The notes: a model not told the origin generated them from the sequence alone. Numbered from the stretch's first letter, positions 15,970-25,842 are shown. The stretch: DNA of 64,000 bases from UMGS1696 sp964621755 (GCA_964621755.1 CAZUPI010000001.1:1-64000), one strand, 5' to 3'. Made by a program: numbers and translations.

Positions 15970-18933
15970 ATGCTACGTCTTACGAATATAACCAAAACGT
16001 ATCCTTTAAGCGATGTTACAGCGCTGCGCGGGGTGTCGATTGCTTTCCGTCCCAGTGAATTTGTATCGATTCTCGGACCGTCCGGATGCGGAAAAACGAC
16101 CCTCTTAAACATCATCGGTGGACTTGACCGCTATACCTCCGGTGAGCTTTCTGTGTGCGGCGTTCCGACAACTGACTTCCGCGACCGCGACTGGGACAGC
16201 TACCGCAACCACTCTATCGGATTCGTCTTTCAAAGCTACAACCTCATCCCACATCAGACTGTACTTGCAAACGTCGAGCTCGCCCTCACGCTGTCCGGCG
16301 TCTCGCGCTCCGAACGCAGAAAACGAGCAGTGGAGGCACTTGAGTCTGTTGGACTGGGCGACCAGCTTAAGAAAAAGCCAAGCCAGATGTCCGGCGGTCA
16401 GATGCAGCGCGTCGCAATCGCTCGTGCGCTCGTCAACGACCCAGACATTCTCCTCGCGGACGAGCCTACCGGCGCGCTGGATTCTGAAACAAGCGTCCAA
16501 ATCATGGAAATTCTACGCAAAATCGCCGAGCGGAAGCTCATCATCATGGTGACGCACAATCCGGATCTGGCAGACAAATATTCCACCAGAATCATTCGTC
16601 TGCTCGACGGCAAGGTCCTCTCCGACTCCGACCCGTATGACCCGGCAGAAGAGGCGGCGGAGGTTCATGCCGCAGACCAATCCAACGCGGCGCCCGCTGA
16701 ATCCGCCAAACCCGGACGCACCTCCATGTCGTTCGCGACCGCTGTATCACTTTCCTTGAACAACCTTATGACCAAAAAGGGACGCACGTTCCTCACCGCG
16801 TTCGCCGGAAGCATCGGCATCATCGGAATCGCACTGATTCTGTCTTTGTCGAACGGAATCAACCTCTACATTGAGAAAGTGCAGACGGACACGCTGTCCA
16901 CCTATCCCATCTCCATCACGCAGACGACCGTCGATATGTCCTCGCTCATGTCCTCGCTGGTGGCGTCTCGTGAAGAAAAGCTCGAGTCGCATGAAGCGGG
17001 CAGGGTATACTCCAACGCCATGATGTACGAACTCATGGACACGATGATGTCCACCGATGTACATCAAAACAACCTCACTGACTTTATCTCGTTTATCGAA
17101 AGCGACGAGTCCGGCATATCCGAGTACGCGTCTATCATTATGTATGGTTACGACGTGCCACTGAATATCTATTCTGCTGATACCACGGACGGCGTGACCC
17201 AGCTGAACCCGTTGAGTCTGTTTTCCGCCATGGGAATGGGCATGAACGCAGACGGCGAGAGCTCGTCCATAAGCAGCATAATGGCCAGCGCATCCGGTAT
17301 GGACATCTGGCAGAAGATGATTGACAATGAGCAGCTCATGTCCGAGCAGTACGACGTCATCGCGGGACACTGGCCCAAAACCTTTGATGAGGTAGTCCTC
17401 GTAGTCGATGAGAACAATGAAATAAATGATATTTACCTTTATGCCCTTGGATTCAAGGACAGTGCGGAACTGAAGGATATGATGTCCGCAGTTGCGGCAG
17501 GCGAAAAATTCAACGCAGACGACGAAAGCTGGTCGTACGACGAAATCCTGAATCACGAATTTGCGCTGGTGCTCCCCTCTGACTGCTACCAGAAAAACGA
17601 CGACGGCACGTTTACCTATATGGGAGACAACGAAGCGTACATGAAGGTTGTGATTGAAAATGCACAGAAGCTGAAGATTTCCGGCATCGTGCGTCCGAAC
17701 TCCGAAGCGGTAGCCACATCCATGACCGGAGCCATTGGATACACATCCGCGCTGACGGACTATTTGATAGACCAGGCCGCAGACGCCGAAATTGTTCTGG
17801 CGCAGCTTGCGGATGAGAAAACCGACGTTCTCACCGGACTTCCTTTTGACGACGGAACCACCGAAGTACCGACCGGTGCGGACATGGCGCCGTATATCAA
17901 GGAAGCGATATCCGCAATGAGCTCTGCGGACAAAGCGGCAATTTACACAAAACAGGTCTCCACGATGTCCGATGAGGAAGCAGCCGCATCCGCCGCAGAG
18001 CAACTCGCCGCCATGCCCGCTGACGCGGTGACAGAGATGGTGCGCAGCGTTATGACGGAGCAGAGCGGCATGGACGAATCGACGGTATCGGCGTACCTCG
18101 CGTCGATGTCGGAAGAGGATTTTGCGAACACCGCACTGAGCATCATCGCCGCGCAGGTAAAAGCCGCCTACACGGCGAACATAGAAACACAGCTCGGCTC
18201 ACACTCCACGGACGAGCTTGCGGAATCCCTCGACGTCATGCTTGAGTCGCTGTCTGACGAGCAGGTCGCCGAAAAATTTGGGGAATATATGCCCGTGTGG
18301 TTCTCAGACTCCACGTATGAGGAAAATCTGGAAGCGTTCGGCTACTGCGACAAGACCTCCCCGACCTCGGTGAGCATTTATGCAGAAACCTTCGCGTCGA
18401 AAGACGCCATTGCGGATATCATATCGGACTACAACAAGCGCTGCTCAGACGAAGGACGTGAAGAAGACGTCATCAACTACACGGACTACGTAGCGCTGAT
18501 GATGTCGTCCATCTCGACCATCATCAACGTGATATCATACGTTCTCATCGCATTCGTGTCGATATCGCTGGTGGTATCCTCCATCATGATAGGAATCATC
18601 ACATACATCTCGGTCCTCGAGCGTACGAAAGAAATCGGCATTCTCCGTGCAATCGGTGCGTCCAAGCGTGACATCTCGCGTGTCTTCAACGCCGAGACCC
18701 TTCTCGTCGGTCTGACGTCCGGTCTCATCGGCATCGTCGTGACCCTTCTCCTGTGTATTCCGGCCAACATCATCATCAAGCAATTGACGGACATCTCCGG
18801 TCTCGCGCAGCTCCCCATTGTCGGCGGAGTCGCCCTCGTCCTTATCAGTATGGCCCTTACCCTTATCGCGGGTCTCATCCCGTCCAACTTTGCTGCCAAA
18901 AAGGACCCCGTAGAAGCCCTGCGAAGCGAGTAA
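15970..18933 (+). CDS. ABC transporter, ATPase fused to FtsX-type permease (MacB-like)
   Basis: This 987-residue protein has an N-terminal ATPase (residues 1-225) with Walker A GPSGCGKTT, signature MSGGQ, Walker B with LLADEPTGALD and a late switch histidine (MVTHNPDLADK). The membrane part has one helix at about 275-295, a large extracytoplasmic domain of about 540 residues rich in acidic and Met/Ala/Ser residues, and three C-terminal FtsX helices (from about 850). In this mechanotransmission class, ATP hydrolysis moves the outer domain rather than a solute through a pore. Roles range from peptide or lipoprotein export to wall-enzyme activation. No separate partner gene is adjacent. The start at 15970 is chosen over the GTG at 15961 because AGGTGA lies five bases before the ATG. 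Confidence 0.88.
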   Translation: MLRLTNITKTYPLSDVTALRGVSIAFRPSEFVSILGPSGCGKTTLLNIIGGLDRYTSGELSVCGVPTTDFRDRDWDSYRNHSIGFVFQSYNLIPHQTVLANVELALTLSGVSRSERRKRAVEALESVGLGDQLKKKPSQMSGGQMQRVAIARALVNDPDILLADEPTGALDSETSVQIMEILRKIAERKLIIMVTHNPDLADKYSTRIIRLLDGKVLSDSDPYDPAEEAAEVHAADQSNAAPAESAKPGRTSMSFATAVSLSLNNLMTKKGRTFLTAFAGSIGIIGIALILSLSNGINLYIEKVQTDTLSTYPISITQTTVDMSSLMSSLVASREEKLESHEAGRVYSNAMMYELMDTMMSTDVHQNNLTDFISFIESDESGISEYASIIMYGYDVPLNIYSADTTDGVTQLNPLSLFSAMGMGMNADGESSSISSIMASASGMDIWQKMIDNEQLMSEQYDVIAGHWPKTFDEVVLVVDENNEINDIYLYALGFKDSAELKDMMSAVAAGEKFNADDESWSYDEILNHEFALVLPSDCYQKNDDGTFTYMGDNEAYMKVVIENAQKLKISGIVRPNSEAVATSMTGAIGYTSALTDYLIDQAADAEIVLAQLADEKTDVLTGLPFDDGTTEVPTGADMAPYIKEAISAMSSADKAAIYTKQVSTMSDEEAAASAAEQLAAMPADAVTEMVRSVMTEQSGMDESTVSAYLASMSEEDFANTALSIIAAQVKAAYTANIETQLGSHSTDELAESLDVMLESLSDEQVAEKFGEYMPVWFSDSTYEENLEAFGYCDKTSPTSVSIYAETFASKDAIADIISDYNKRCSDEGREEDVINYTDYVALMMSSISTIINVISYVLIAFVSISLVVSSIMIGIITYISVLERTKEIGILRAIGASKRDISRVFNAETLLVGLTSGLIGIVVTLLLCIPANIIIKQLTDISGLAQLPIVGGVALVLISMALTLIAGLIPSNFAAKKDPVEALRSE

Positions 18934-18949
18934 AAATTGATCATAATTT

Positions 18950-18983
18950 GGGGGGAGAACTTTTTTTCTAAAAAGTTCCCCCC
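18950..18983. terminator. Intergenic hairpin between convergent genes (first of two)
   Basis: GGGGGGAGAACTTTTT pairs imperfectly with AAAAAGTTCCCCCC around a TTCT loop. It lies 17 bp after the ABC-transporter stop codon and probably terminates it. Confidence 0.75.
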
Positions 18984-19023
18984 TAATCTTTACAGTCATT
19001 TAAATATATTTGCGAAGAGGTTC

Positions 19024-19054
19024 GGGGAGATGCTTTTTGAAAAAGCATCTCCCC
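19024..19054. terminator. Intergenic hairpin between convergent genes (second of two)
   Basis: GGGGAGATGCTTTTT and AAAAAGCATCTCCCC form a 15-bp perfect palindrome around one base. It probably terminates the arabinofuranosidase gene on the minus strand. Confidence 0.75.
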
Positions 19055-19087
19055 GTCAAATTCACGTTATCTGTGGACAGGTATGAT

Positions 19088-20593
19088 TCAGTCAAGGCTT
19101 ACTCGGATGACATTCCAGGAGTGCTTGCCGAGGGTAGCGGTAATTGCGGTCTTGTCTGCCGACGCGTTGCCGGTCGCTTCGGGAATCACGGCGTTCGGGT
19201 TGTCAGCAGTGTTAATCGCCTTCATGTCGTCGTTCGACATGGTGATGTGCTCAAGGACAGCGGCGTTTTTGCCGAAAGCGGAAAGGTCACAGGTGAATTC
19301 GCTGTCTTCGTCGAGAGAGCGGTTAACTGCAAAAATATCCAGCTCGTTTGTATCTTCATGCAGAACAGCGAGGGATTCGATATACGGAACGTTCTTGACA
19401 CGGTCGGTGGAATACGTGTCGCATGTCACGCGAGTATCGAGAACGGTGCCGCGTGCGTACTGTGACAGGTGCATGAACGGATAGAATATCGTCTGAGCAT
19501 AACATCTGCCGCCGTTTTCGGTATTTTCCGTCATAATCGGTGCGATAACGTTGACAAGCTGCGCAAGGCAGGCCATCTTCACGCGGTCGCAGTGGCGAAG
19601 CAGCGTCATCAGGAGGCATCCGACAACGAGCGCATCCTCGAATGTATAAATATCCTCGAGCTGCGGCGGCGCGACAGACCACTTCTCAAACGGCCGGCCG
19701 TTGCTGTGGAACCATACGTTCCATTCGTCGAACGAGAGGTACATGGTCTTTTTCGAGTGCTTTATCTTCTTGATGTAGTCGGCAATGCCGCAAACGGTCT
19801 TGATGAACGTATCCATCTCAAGATTGGACGCGAGGAACGTGGGCGTATCATTGCTCGGATTTCCGTAATAATTATGCAGCGATAAATAATCCACATGGTC
19901 GTAGACATGGCGCAGGACCTCTGCTTCCCAGTCGCCGCACATGCCGTATCCGGATGAGCCGCAGGCAACCAGCTCGATAGACGGGTCCGTCCACTTCATG
20001 AGCTTTGCCGCTTCAGCGGCGATGCGGCCGTATTCCGTTGCGGTCTTCGCGCACATCTGCCACGGACCGTCCATTTCGTTGCCGAGGCACCATACTTTAA
20101 CTCCGAACGGCTCTTCGAATCCATTCGCACGGCGCATATCGCTGTAGTATGTCCCGCCTTTAAAGTTGCAGTATTCGACCAGGTTTCTGGCGTCGTCAGG
20201 ACCGCGTGTACCGAGGTTGACAGCCATCATGACTTCCGTATTTGCCTTTTTGCACCAGCTTTGGAATTCGTCGATACCGACTTCGTTCGTTTCCGTGGTT
20301 CCCCACGCAAGCTCGGGACGTCTCGGTCTCTTCGCCTTATCGCCTGTACCATCTTCCCAACGGTAGCCGGATACGAAGTTTCCGCCCGGATAACGCACAA
20401 TCGGCACACCGAGCTTCTTTACCATTTCAATGACATCGCCGCGGAAGCCTTCCTCATCTGCGGTAGGATGCCCGGGTTCATAGATTCCGTGATACACGGC
20501 ACGACCGAGATGCTCAATAAACGAACCAAAAATTCTCGGGTCAACCGCTCCGACCGTAAACGCCGGATGCAGGTTCAAAGTTGACTTTTTCAT
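19088..20593 (-). CDS. abfA: Alpha-L-arabinofuranosidase, GH51
   Basis: This 501-residue enzyme releases terminal arabinofuranose from arabinan or arabinoxylan oligosaccharides. The (beta/alpha)8 catalytic domain covers roughly residues 15-370. The acid/base is E173 in CLGNEMDGP and the nucleophile is E290 in LSFDEWNVW. The early motif RYPGGNFVSGYRWEDG is characteristic of GH51. A small C-terminal beta domain completes it, and the length is normal. No signal peptide is present, so it acts inside the cell on imported oligosaccharides. GGAGG lies upstream of the ATG. It follows the GyrB-like gene on the same strand, separated by a hairpin. No arabinose metabolism or transport genes are adjacent. 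Confidence 0.95.
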   Translation of the reverse strand: MKKSTLNLHPAFTVGAVDPRIFGSFIEHLGRAVYHGIYEPGHPTADEEGFRGDVIEMVKKLGVPIVRYPGGNFVSGYRWEDGTGDKAKRPRRPELAWGTTETNEVGIDEFQSWCKKANTEVMMAVNLGTRGPDDARNLVEYCNFKGGTYYSDMRRANGFEEPFGVKVWCLGNEMDGPWQMCAKTATEYGRIAAEAAKLMKWTDPSIELVACGSSGYGMCGDWEAEVLRHVYDHVDYLSLHNYYGNPSNDTPTFLASNLEMDTFIKTVCGIADYIKKIKHSKKTMYLSFDEWNVWFHSNGRPFEKWSVAPPQLEDIYTFEDALVVGCLLMTLLRHCDRVKMACLAQLVNVIAPIMTENTENGGRCYAQTIFYPFMHLSQYARGTVLDTRVTCDTYSTDRVKNVPYIESLAVLHEDTNELDIFAVNRSLDEDSEFTCDLSAFGKNAAVLEHITMSNDDMKAINTADNPNAVIPEATGNASADKTAITATLGKHSWNVIRVSLD

Positions 20594-20635
20594 AAAACAG
20601 TCCTCCTATAGAACTAAAATCCAAAAATCTAAAAA

Positions 20636-20704
20636 GGGGGAAACGCGGCTCCTTGAAAGAAACCGGGCAAGAACTTTTCTGCTTTTTTGAAAGGAGCTTC
20701 CCCC
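20636..20704. repeat. Large intergenic hairpin of the dispersed family
   Basis: GGGGGAA pairs with TTCCCCC, and GCTCCTT pairs with AAGGAGC further in. The loop contains GAACTTTTCTGCTTTTTTG. It fills most of the gap between the GyrB-like gene and abfA. Confidence 0.6.
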
Positions 20705-22744
20705 TCAAATATCGGCTGCGGACAGGTATTCGCGTCCGTGTTCTGCGATATATTTTTTGCGCCCGGACAAATCGTCGCCGAGCATGAGTTCGAAAATGCG
20801 CGCGGTCGCGGCAGCGTCGGATGGGGTAACGCGGATGAGGCGGCGCGACGCCGGATTCATGGTCGTTTTGGACATCATGTCCGCGGAGTTTTCTCCCAGT
20901 CCTTTTGAACGCTGCAAGGTGTATTTGAGGTTCAAAGACTCGAACTTTTTGATAATTTCCGCTTTCTCCGGCTCATTGTAGGCGAACAGGATTTCTCCCT
21001 TCGACGGCGTGATTTCATAAAGCGGCGACTCCGCAATGTAGACTCTGCCTTCTTTCAGGAGGGTCGGGAGCAGGCGGTAAAACAAGGTCAAAAGGAGCGT
21101 GCGTATCTGGAATCCGTCTTCGTCCGCATCGGTACAGATGATGATTTTCGACCAGCGCAGGTTGTTGATGTCAAACGGAACCATGTCCGCTTTGTGCTTT
21201 GCCTGAATTTCAACGCCGCAGCCGATAACGCGAAGCAGGTCGACAATGATATCGCTCTTGAAAATCCGTTCGTATGTCGCTTTCATGCAGTTGAGCGTTT
21301 TGCCGCGCACCGGGATGATTGCCTGAAACTCCGCGTTTCTGGCGAGCTTACACGACGTCAGTGCCGAGTCGCCCTCCACGATGTACAGTTCGCGAATCTC
21401 CGGGTCCTTCGAGCGGCACGCCACAAACTTTTCTACCCGGTTTGCTACATCTGTTGACGATGTGAGCTTCTTTTTGAGGTCCAGTCTTGTCGACTCCGCC
21501 TGCTCGCGGGAACGCTTGTTGACGAGCACCTGTGCGACGAATTTGTCCGCATCCATGGGGTTCTCCGCGAAAAAGTACTCGAGCTGCTCCTTCAGAAATT
21601 CTGTCATGGCGGAGGCGATAAACGAGTTCGTTATGGCCTTTTTGGTCTGGTTTGCGTAGGAAGCCTGCGTCGAGACGCTGTTCGTTACGAGAATCAGGCA
21701 GTCCTCGATATCCGGGAACGTGATTTTCGCTTCATTTTTATTGTATTTTCCAGTTGTTTTGAGTCTCTTATCGACCGCGTACGTGAAAGCGGTCTTGACA
21801 GCGCGCTCCGGCGAGCCGCCATGCTCAAGAAAGCTGGAATTATGGTAATACTCCAGCGTGTGAACCGACTTCGATACTGTGAACGCGATATCGGCAATGA
21901 GCTTGTAGTCCTTCATGTCCTCGCGGTCACGACCCTTCGTCTCGAGGTGGAACTGCGCAATTTTCGTCTCGGCAGTATTCCCTGCAATCTCACCGATGTA
22001 GTCCACGATTCCGTGCTCGTAGTAAAACTCTTCCGTCTCAAAATAAGGTTCTGGCTTTTTCGCCTTTTTTGGCGCGGATCCGTCTTGCGGCGCGTCAACC
22101 TCCCACCGGAAAACAAAGCGGATTCCGGGATTGGCGACCGCCTGCCTCTTAAGCATGTCGGCAAAGTACTCGCGGGGGATATCAATCTCCGTGAAAACGT
22201 CGAGGTCGGGACGCCACCGCTGAATCGTTCCGGTTCGGCGCGCTTTTTTCTCAAGGGGTCTGACCGTCAGCTCCGTCACCGGATCGCCCTTTGCAAAATG
22301 GATTTCGGACACATTCGTCCCGTCATATGAGCGCACTTCAAAATACTCGCTCGAATACTGCGTCGCGCACGCGCCAAGCCCGTTGAGGCCCAGTGAATAC
22401 TCATACACCGAATCACCGGAGTTGTTGTTATATTTTCCGCCGGCGTACAGTTCGCAGTACACAAGATCCCAGTTCCAGCGATTTTCGGCTTCGTTCCACC
22501 CAAGGGGAAGCCCGCGTCCGAAATCCTCGACCTCAATCGACTTGTCGCGGTAAGCGGTAACATGGATAACGCTGCCAAATCCCTCCCGCGCTTCATCGAC
22601 CGAGTTCGACACAATTTCAAAAACGGAATGTTCACATCCTTCAAGCCCATCTGAGCCGAAAATAACCGCCGGTCTTTTCCGCACCCGGTCCGGCCCCTTC
22701 AGGGAAGTGATGGACTGATTATTATACTGTTCTTTTTTCTTCAT
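20705..22744 (-). CDS. Divergent GyrB/ParE-type topoisomerase subunit B paralogue
   Basis: This 679-residue type IIA topoisomerase B subunit has all parts in order. The GHKL ATPase domain shows the N-box EIVSNSVDEA, G1 as DFGRGLPLGW and G2 as GLNGLGA. A transducer region follows, then a TOPRIM domain with IVEGDSA near residue 456 and TDADEDGFQIRT near 538, and a C-terminal PASRRLIRV stretch. Canonical GyrB reads GGLHGVGASVVNALS at G2 and DADVDGxHIRTLLL at TOPRIM. This protein differs clearly at both, so it is a diverged paralogue and not the housekeeping gyrB. The GyrA/ParC-like partner that would be expected next to it is absent: abfA follows instead. Function is probably decatenation or supercoil control, by family only. 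Confidence 0.8.
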   Translation of the reverse strand: MKKKEQYNNQSITSLKGPDRVRKRPAVIFGSDGLEGCEHSVFEIVSNSVDEAREGFGSVIHVTAYRDKSIEVEDFGRGLPLGWNEAENRWNWDLVYCELYAGGKYNNNSGDSVYEYSLGLNGLGACATQYSSEYFEVRSYDGTNVSEIHFAKGDPVTELTVRPLEKKARRTGTIQRWRPDLDVFTEIDIPREYFADMLKRQAVANPGIRFVFRWEVDAPQDGSAPKKAKKPEPYFETEEFYYEHGIVDYIGEIAGNTAETKIAQFHLETKGRDREDMKDYKLIADIAFTVSKSVHTLEYYHNSSFLEHGGSPERAVKTAFTYAVDKRLKTTGKYNKNEAKITFPDIEDCLILVTNSVSTQASYANQTKKAITNSFIASAMTEFLKEQLEYFFAENPMDADKFVAQVLVNKRSREQAESTRLDLKKKLTSSTDVANRVEKFVACRSKDPEIRELYIVEGDSALTSCKLARNAEFQAIIPVRGKTLNCMKATYERIFKSDIIVDLLRVIGCGVEIQAKHKADMVPFDINNLRWSKIIICTDADEDGFQIRTLLLTLFYRLLPTLLKEGRVYIAESPLYEITPSKGEILFAYNEPEKAEIIKKFESLNLKYTLQRSKGLGENSADMMSKTTMNPASRRLIRVTPSDAAATARIFELMLGDDLSGRKKYIAEHGREYLSAADI

Positions 22745-22789
22745 TCAACGCTAATCTTTCGTAATAATATTAATTTTGAGGAGAACGCA

Positions 22790-22836
22790 AGGGGGCTTTT
22801 TGAAAAAAGCGCCCCCTGACCCCCGCAAAAACTTTT
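22790..22836. repeat. Dispersed-family hairpin with flanking box
   Basis: AGGGGG and CCCCCT arms enclose CTTTTTGAAAAAAGCG. The flank CCCCCGCAAAAACTTTT follows at 22819-22836. It lies between the SecB-like gene and the GyrB-like gene. Confidence 0.7.
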
Positions 22837-22886
22837 AATCTCTGTAAAATGATTTGAGGTTTTTGCACAAAGCAAGGGGTACCCCT

Positions 22887-23471
22887 TTACTTTAACGGAA
22901 TAATCGGAGTGCCGCCGGATGCAGAGGTAATTTCGGCAACAAGGAGGGTCGCGCGGCTCATCATGGTGGTGACGAGGGCAGGGCAGGCCTTGCGGAATTC
23001 GTTCGCTACGTCGATGGTTTTCCAGTCAATCTCGTCGCGGGTACCCGGATTAAAGACGAGCATAACAGCGAAAGATACCGAGAGAGAAAACGGTCCTTCC
23101 GGGTCGAACTGAAGAGTGCGGTTGTAGGTCACCTTCACGCCTGCCTGTCCCACAATCTGCGCTACGATGGTGTCCTTGCCTGCCAGCTTCATCGTGCCGT
23201 TCGGCTGCATCACGTGAGTCTCGTAACTTACGTTTTCAAGTACAATGCGGCGCTCTGCGAGGAAGTAACGGTTGAAGTCGAAGCCTTCCGGCGTCTCGTA
23301 CTTTTTCGCCGTGTTTGACGCGCTTGTAGGTCCCGCAGGAGCTATATTCTGATTCTGTGCTTCCGGCGCGGCGGCAGGCTCTGCCGCGGATGCTTTCTCC
23401 GCCGGAGCTTCGGGCTGATTCTGGTTGCTCTGATTGTTTTTATCTTTGTTATTCTTACCAAATATAGGCAT
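22887..23471 (-). CDS. SecB-like protein with disordered N-terminal tail
   Basis: This 194-residue cytoplasmic protein starts with about 65 residues rich in Asn, Gln, Ala and Pro (probably disordered). A compact beta-rich domain follows from about residue 65. The domain order and its end (TIDVANEFRKACPALVTTMMSRATLLVAEITSASGG split across 150-190, ending IIPLK) resemble SecB-type chaperone folds, in which a late helix reads similarly and is followed by a Pro-rich end. The assignment is from pattern memory only and is tentative. It could also be an unrelated conserved hypothetical family. AGAGGA precedes the ATG. Confidence 0.4.
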   Translation of the reverse strand: MPIFGKNNKDKNNQSNQNQPEAPAEKASAAEPAAAPEAQNQNIAPAGPTSASNTAKKYETPEGFDFNRYFLAERRIVLENVSYETHVMQPNGTMKLAGKDTIVAQIVGQAGVKVTYNRTLQFDPEGPFSLSVSFAVMLVFNPGTRDEIDWKTIDVANEFRKACPALVTTMMSRATLLVAEITSASGGTPIIPLK

Positions 23472-23546
23472 TTGTTTTTCCTCTTCGTTTCTTTAAATTT
23501 TATTTCAGTATAAGCGCATGAAGTTACATGATATACAGGATTCTCT

Positions 23547-25226
23547 TTATTTCTTCTCCATCATTTTCAGTATCGTCCACCCGTTTTCTTCGCGGTAGGT
23601 CGCGATAAGACCGTCCGATACCTGTGAAATATAGTCGAACGTAAACTGCAAAACAATATTGCCCTCCGTGTCAATCATGCCCATACGTCCGTCCTCAGTC
23701 GTCAGCGTTGCAAGACCGCATACAAACGGCGTCGCCGCTGCGTATATCGGCTGCGCGATCCACTCGCCTGTGTAGTCCATGAAGCCGTATCGGCCGTCCT
23801 TCGATAAAAGTATCATCCCGTCCGAGTACCCCTCAAGGGTATACCCCACGGGCAGATCGTATTCGCTTCCGTCTGTCCGGATGAGAATATTCTCGTCGCT
23901 TACCACGCGTACGCGCTTGTATGTCGACCAGTTCCAGTTGTCGATTATCTGGCGGCGCACCATCGTCAGCCCGTATTCAAAATAGTAGAACCCAATGTTC
24001 TCAATTCCAGTCGTTGCAGGAGGCATCAAATTGTTGAAAACATACCGGTCGTATTCGTTCAGATAAGTATACCACGTCGGAAACGCCTGCTTGCCATTTT
24101 CGTCAATAAAGAACATCCCGCCGCGGTTCTGTGTAGTCGTTACAGCTCCCCGGTTTGACGTAAACGCGTACGCCGTCGTGTACTTGTACGTCGTCAGCAT
24201 CCCAACGTCCTTTACCAGATATCCCATCAGCCCCGTTTCCTCGTCCCTATCTGTATAGACAACAGTAGAATCTGATTTTCCGTACGAAGCGGGATAATCG
24301 AAGTTTAGTCCGCGCCCGTCGGCAACCTCGTCATACTCTTCGTTCACAAAATTCATGCCGTCCGGCGACAGATAAAAATACAGCTTCTCTCCGGAATCTG
24401 CGCTGGTGCGGTAAAATAAAGGCCGGTCGTATTTATCACGCGCGTAGGCAGGATAATAGACACGCTCGTCCATCATACAAAGCGGCGTTCCATCCGACGC
24501 AATCAGATAGAGGTCGCTGCCGTTGTCGAGCATGATGTACCCCATGTACATCTCAATGGCCGGACGCATCTCGCGCACATTTTCATAAGTCACATAGTAT
24601 TCGCCGTCGTCTTCGGGATAGTTTATCACCGCGCGCGTAGTCTGACGCCGTCTGAGCGAGTAGCTGTCCGGCAGCTTGAAAGCAAACGTCATCTTTCCCA
24701 GCACCGTCTCTCCCGGAACATACGACGCCGAAATCGTCTGGGGAATCGCATCGTCTTCTTCCATTTGCAGAGCCGCTTCGGAATATGAAATTCCCATGGC
24801 GGTGTAACCGTCACTTTCAAGCGCGGCAACCGTCTTTGCACCGGACTTTGCGGTCGTCATAAGCTTGTCCGGCAGCTTATCGGCATCGAACACACTTTTC
24901 ACGGATACAGTTTCATAATAAAGATACCCGTTATCTGTCGACTCCATTCGTTCACCACTGGTTTCGCCGCCCCCCAAATTGGAATCAGACGTCTCGTCAG
25001 CCTCAAGAGAATCGGAAATATCCGGTATCGTAAAGAACGGCGCCGTGCCGCTCTGCTGCCCTGAAGAATCGTCCAAAATCTCTCCAAGGATTTTATAACG
25101 GTCGAGAAAAGAGAGGTCATAATACCCGAGAAAATACAGCAGCACAAGAGAGGTCACTCCAAATACGAGAACGACCGTCAAAAGCCGTAAAAGCTGTTTT
25201 TTAAACTTTGTAAAAAAATATTTCAC
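23547..25226 (-). CDS. Membrane-anchored WG-repeat protein
   Basis: This 559-residue protein has one N-terminal transmembrane helix (about residues 12-34) and a large extracytoplasmic part. The C-terminal 150 residues contain WG (KWG-type) repeats: KDGRYGFMDYTGEWI, TEDGRMGMIDTEGNI. Earlier parts hold related beta-strand units (LYLIASDGTPLCMMD, GMFFIDENGKQAF). WG repeats form beta-structures of unclear function and are common in Firmicutes cell-surface proteins. The start is GTG, with AGAAGGG upstream. It lies between rlmH and the SecB-like gene on the same strand. No catalytic motif is seen. Confidence 0.8.
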   Translation of the reverse strand: MKYFFTKFKKQLLRLLTVVLVFGVTSLVLLYFLGYYDLSFLDRYKILGEILDDSSGQQSGTAPFFTIPDISDSLEADETSDSNLGGGETSGERMESTDNGYLYYETVSVKSVFDADKLPDKLMTTAKSGAKTVAALESDGYTAMGISYSEAALQMEEDDAIPQTISASYVPGETVLGKMTFAFKLPDSYSLRRRQTTRAVINYPEDDGEYYVTYENVREMRPAIEMYMGYIMLDNGSDLYLIASDGTPLCMMDERVYYPAYARDKYDRPLFYRTSADSGEKLYFYLSPDGMNFVNEEYDEVADGRGLNFDYPASYGKSDSTVVYTDRDEETGLMGYLVKDVGMLTTYKYTTAYAFTSNRGAVTTTQNRGGMFFIDENGKQAFPTWYTYLNEYDRYVFNNLMPPATTGIENIGFYYFEYGLTMVRRQIIDNWNWSTYKRVRVVSDENILIRTDGSEYDLPVGYTLEGYSDGMILLSKDGRYGFMDYTGEWIAQPIYAAATPFVCGLATLTTEDGRMGMIDTEGNIVLQFTFDYISQVSDGLIATYREENGWTILKMMEKK

Positions 25227-25280
25227 GGAAATACGCCCTTCTAACTTATCTTAATTTCCCAAATCCAAAAAGAAATTAAA

Positions 25281-25336
25281 GTTTGGAGTTCTCAGAAAGC
25301 CTTTTTCAAAAGGTTTCTAAGCGGGGCAGAGCCCCA
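25281..25336. repeat. Degenerate intergenic hairpin
   Basis: AGAAAGCCTTTT and AAAAGGTTTCT pair around a short loop (25294-25318), followed by a second small GGGGC/GCCCC stem. It is related to the dispersed family and lies between rlmH and the WG-repeat gene. Confidence 0.5.
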
Positions 25337-25349
25337 TATTACATACAGA

Positions 25350-25832
25350 CTACTTATGATACTTTCCCCCGGAGTTGATTTCAGAGGAGCGGTAGAGCTG
25401 CTCAAGGAGGAGAACACGGAAAAGTTCGTGGGGGAAAGTCATTTTGGAGACGGAAAGGCAGAGAACGGCCCGGCGCTTGACAGACTCGTGGAGACCGTGC
25501 GAGGAGCCGATGATAAAGCATACCTCAGGTACCCCGGAGGAAGCATAGCTCTCCATCCTGGCGGCAAGCTCTTCAGAAGAAAGCTGCTTTCCCTCCACGC
25601 ACATCGCTACGACCGCCGCGCGCGGGGGGATTGCCTCCAGAATCCGCTCGGCTTCCCGCTCCAGCGCACGCGAAATATCCCCTTCCGTGGGGTCGCGCGG
25701 GAGCATCTCCGGCTTCGGCTCTGTCACGGTTACGGAGTAGGCGCGGGACATGCGCTTCAAGTAATCGTCGCATGCCTCGCGGAAAAAACGCACCGTCAGC
25801 TTGCCCATCGCTATTATTCGAACTTTCAGCAT
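25350..25832 (-). CDS. rlmH: 23S rRNA (pseudouridine1915-N3)-methyltransferase RlmH
   Basis: This 160-residue SPOUT-class methyltransferase modifies pseudouridine 1915 in helix 69 of 23S rRNA. The family signatures are clear: the FIIGSSHGL S-adenosylmethionine loop near residue 105, MTFPHELFRVLLLEQLYRS near 130 and the C-terminal GGKYHK. Length is normal. It starts ten bases after the stop of the small membrane protein gene and is likely translated from the same message as galK. Confidence 0.96.
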   Translation of the reverse strand: MLKVRIIAMGKLTVRFFREACDDYLKRMSRAYSVTVTEPKPEMLPRDPTEGDISRALEREAERILEAIPPRAAVVAMCVEGKQLSSEELAARMESYASSGVPEVCFIIGSSHGLHESVKRRAVLCLSVSKMTFPHELFRVLLLEQLYRSSEINSGGKYHK

Positions 25833-25842
25833 CGTCCCACCG

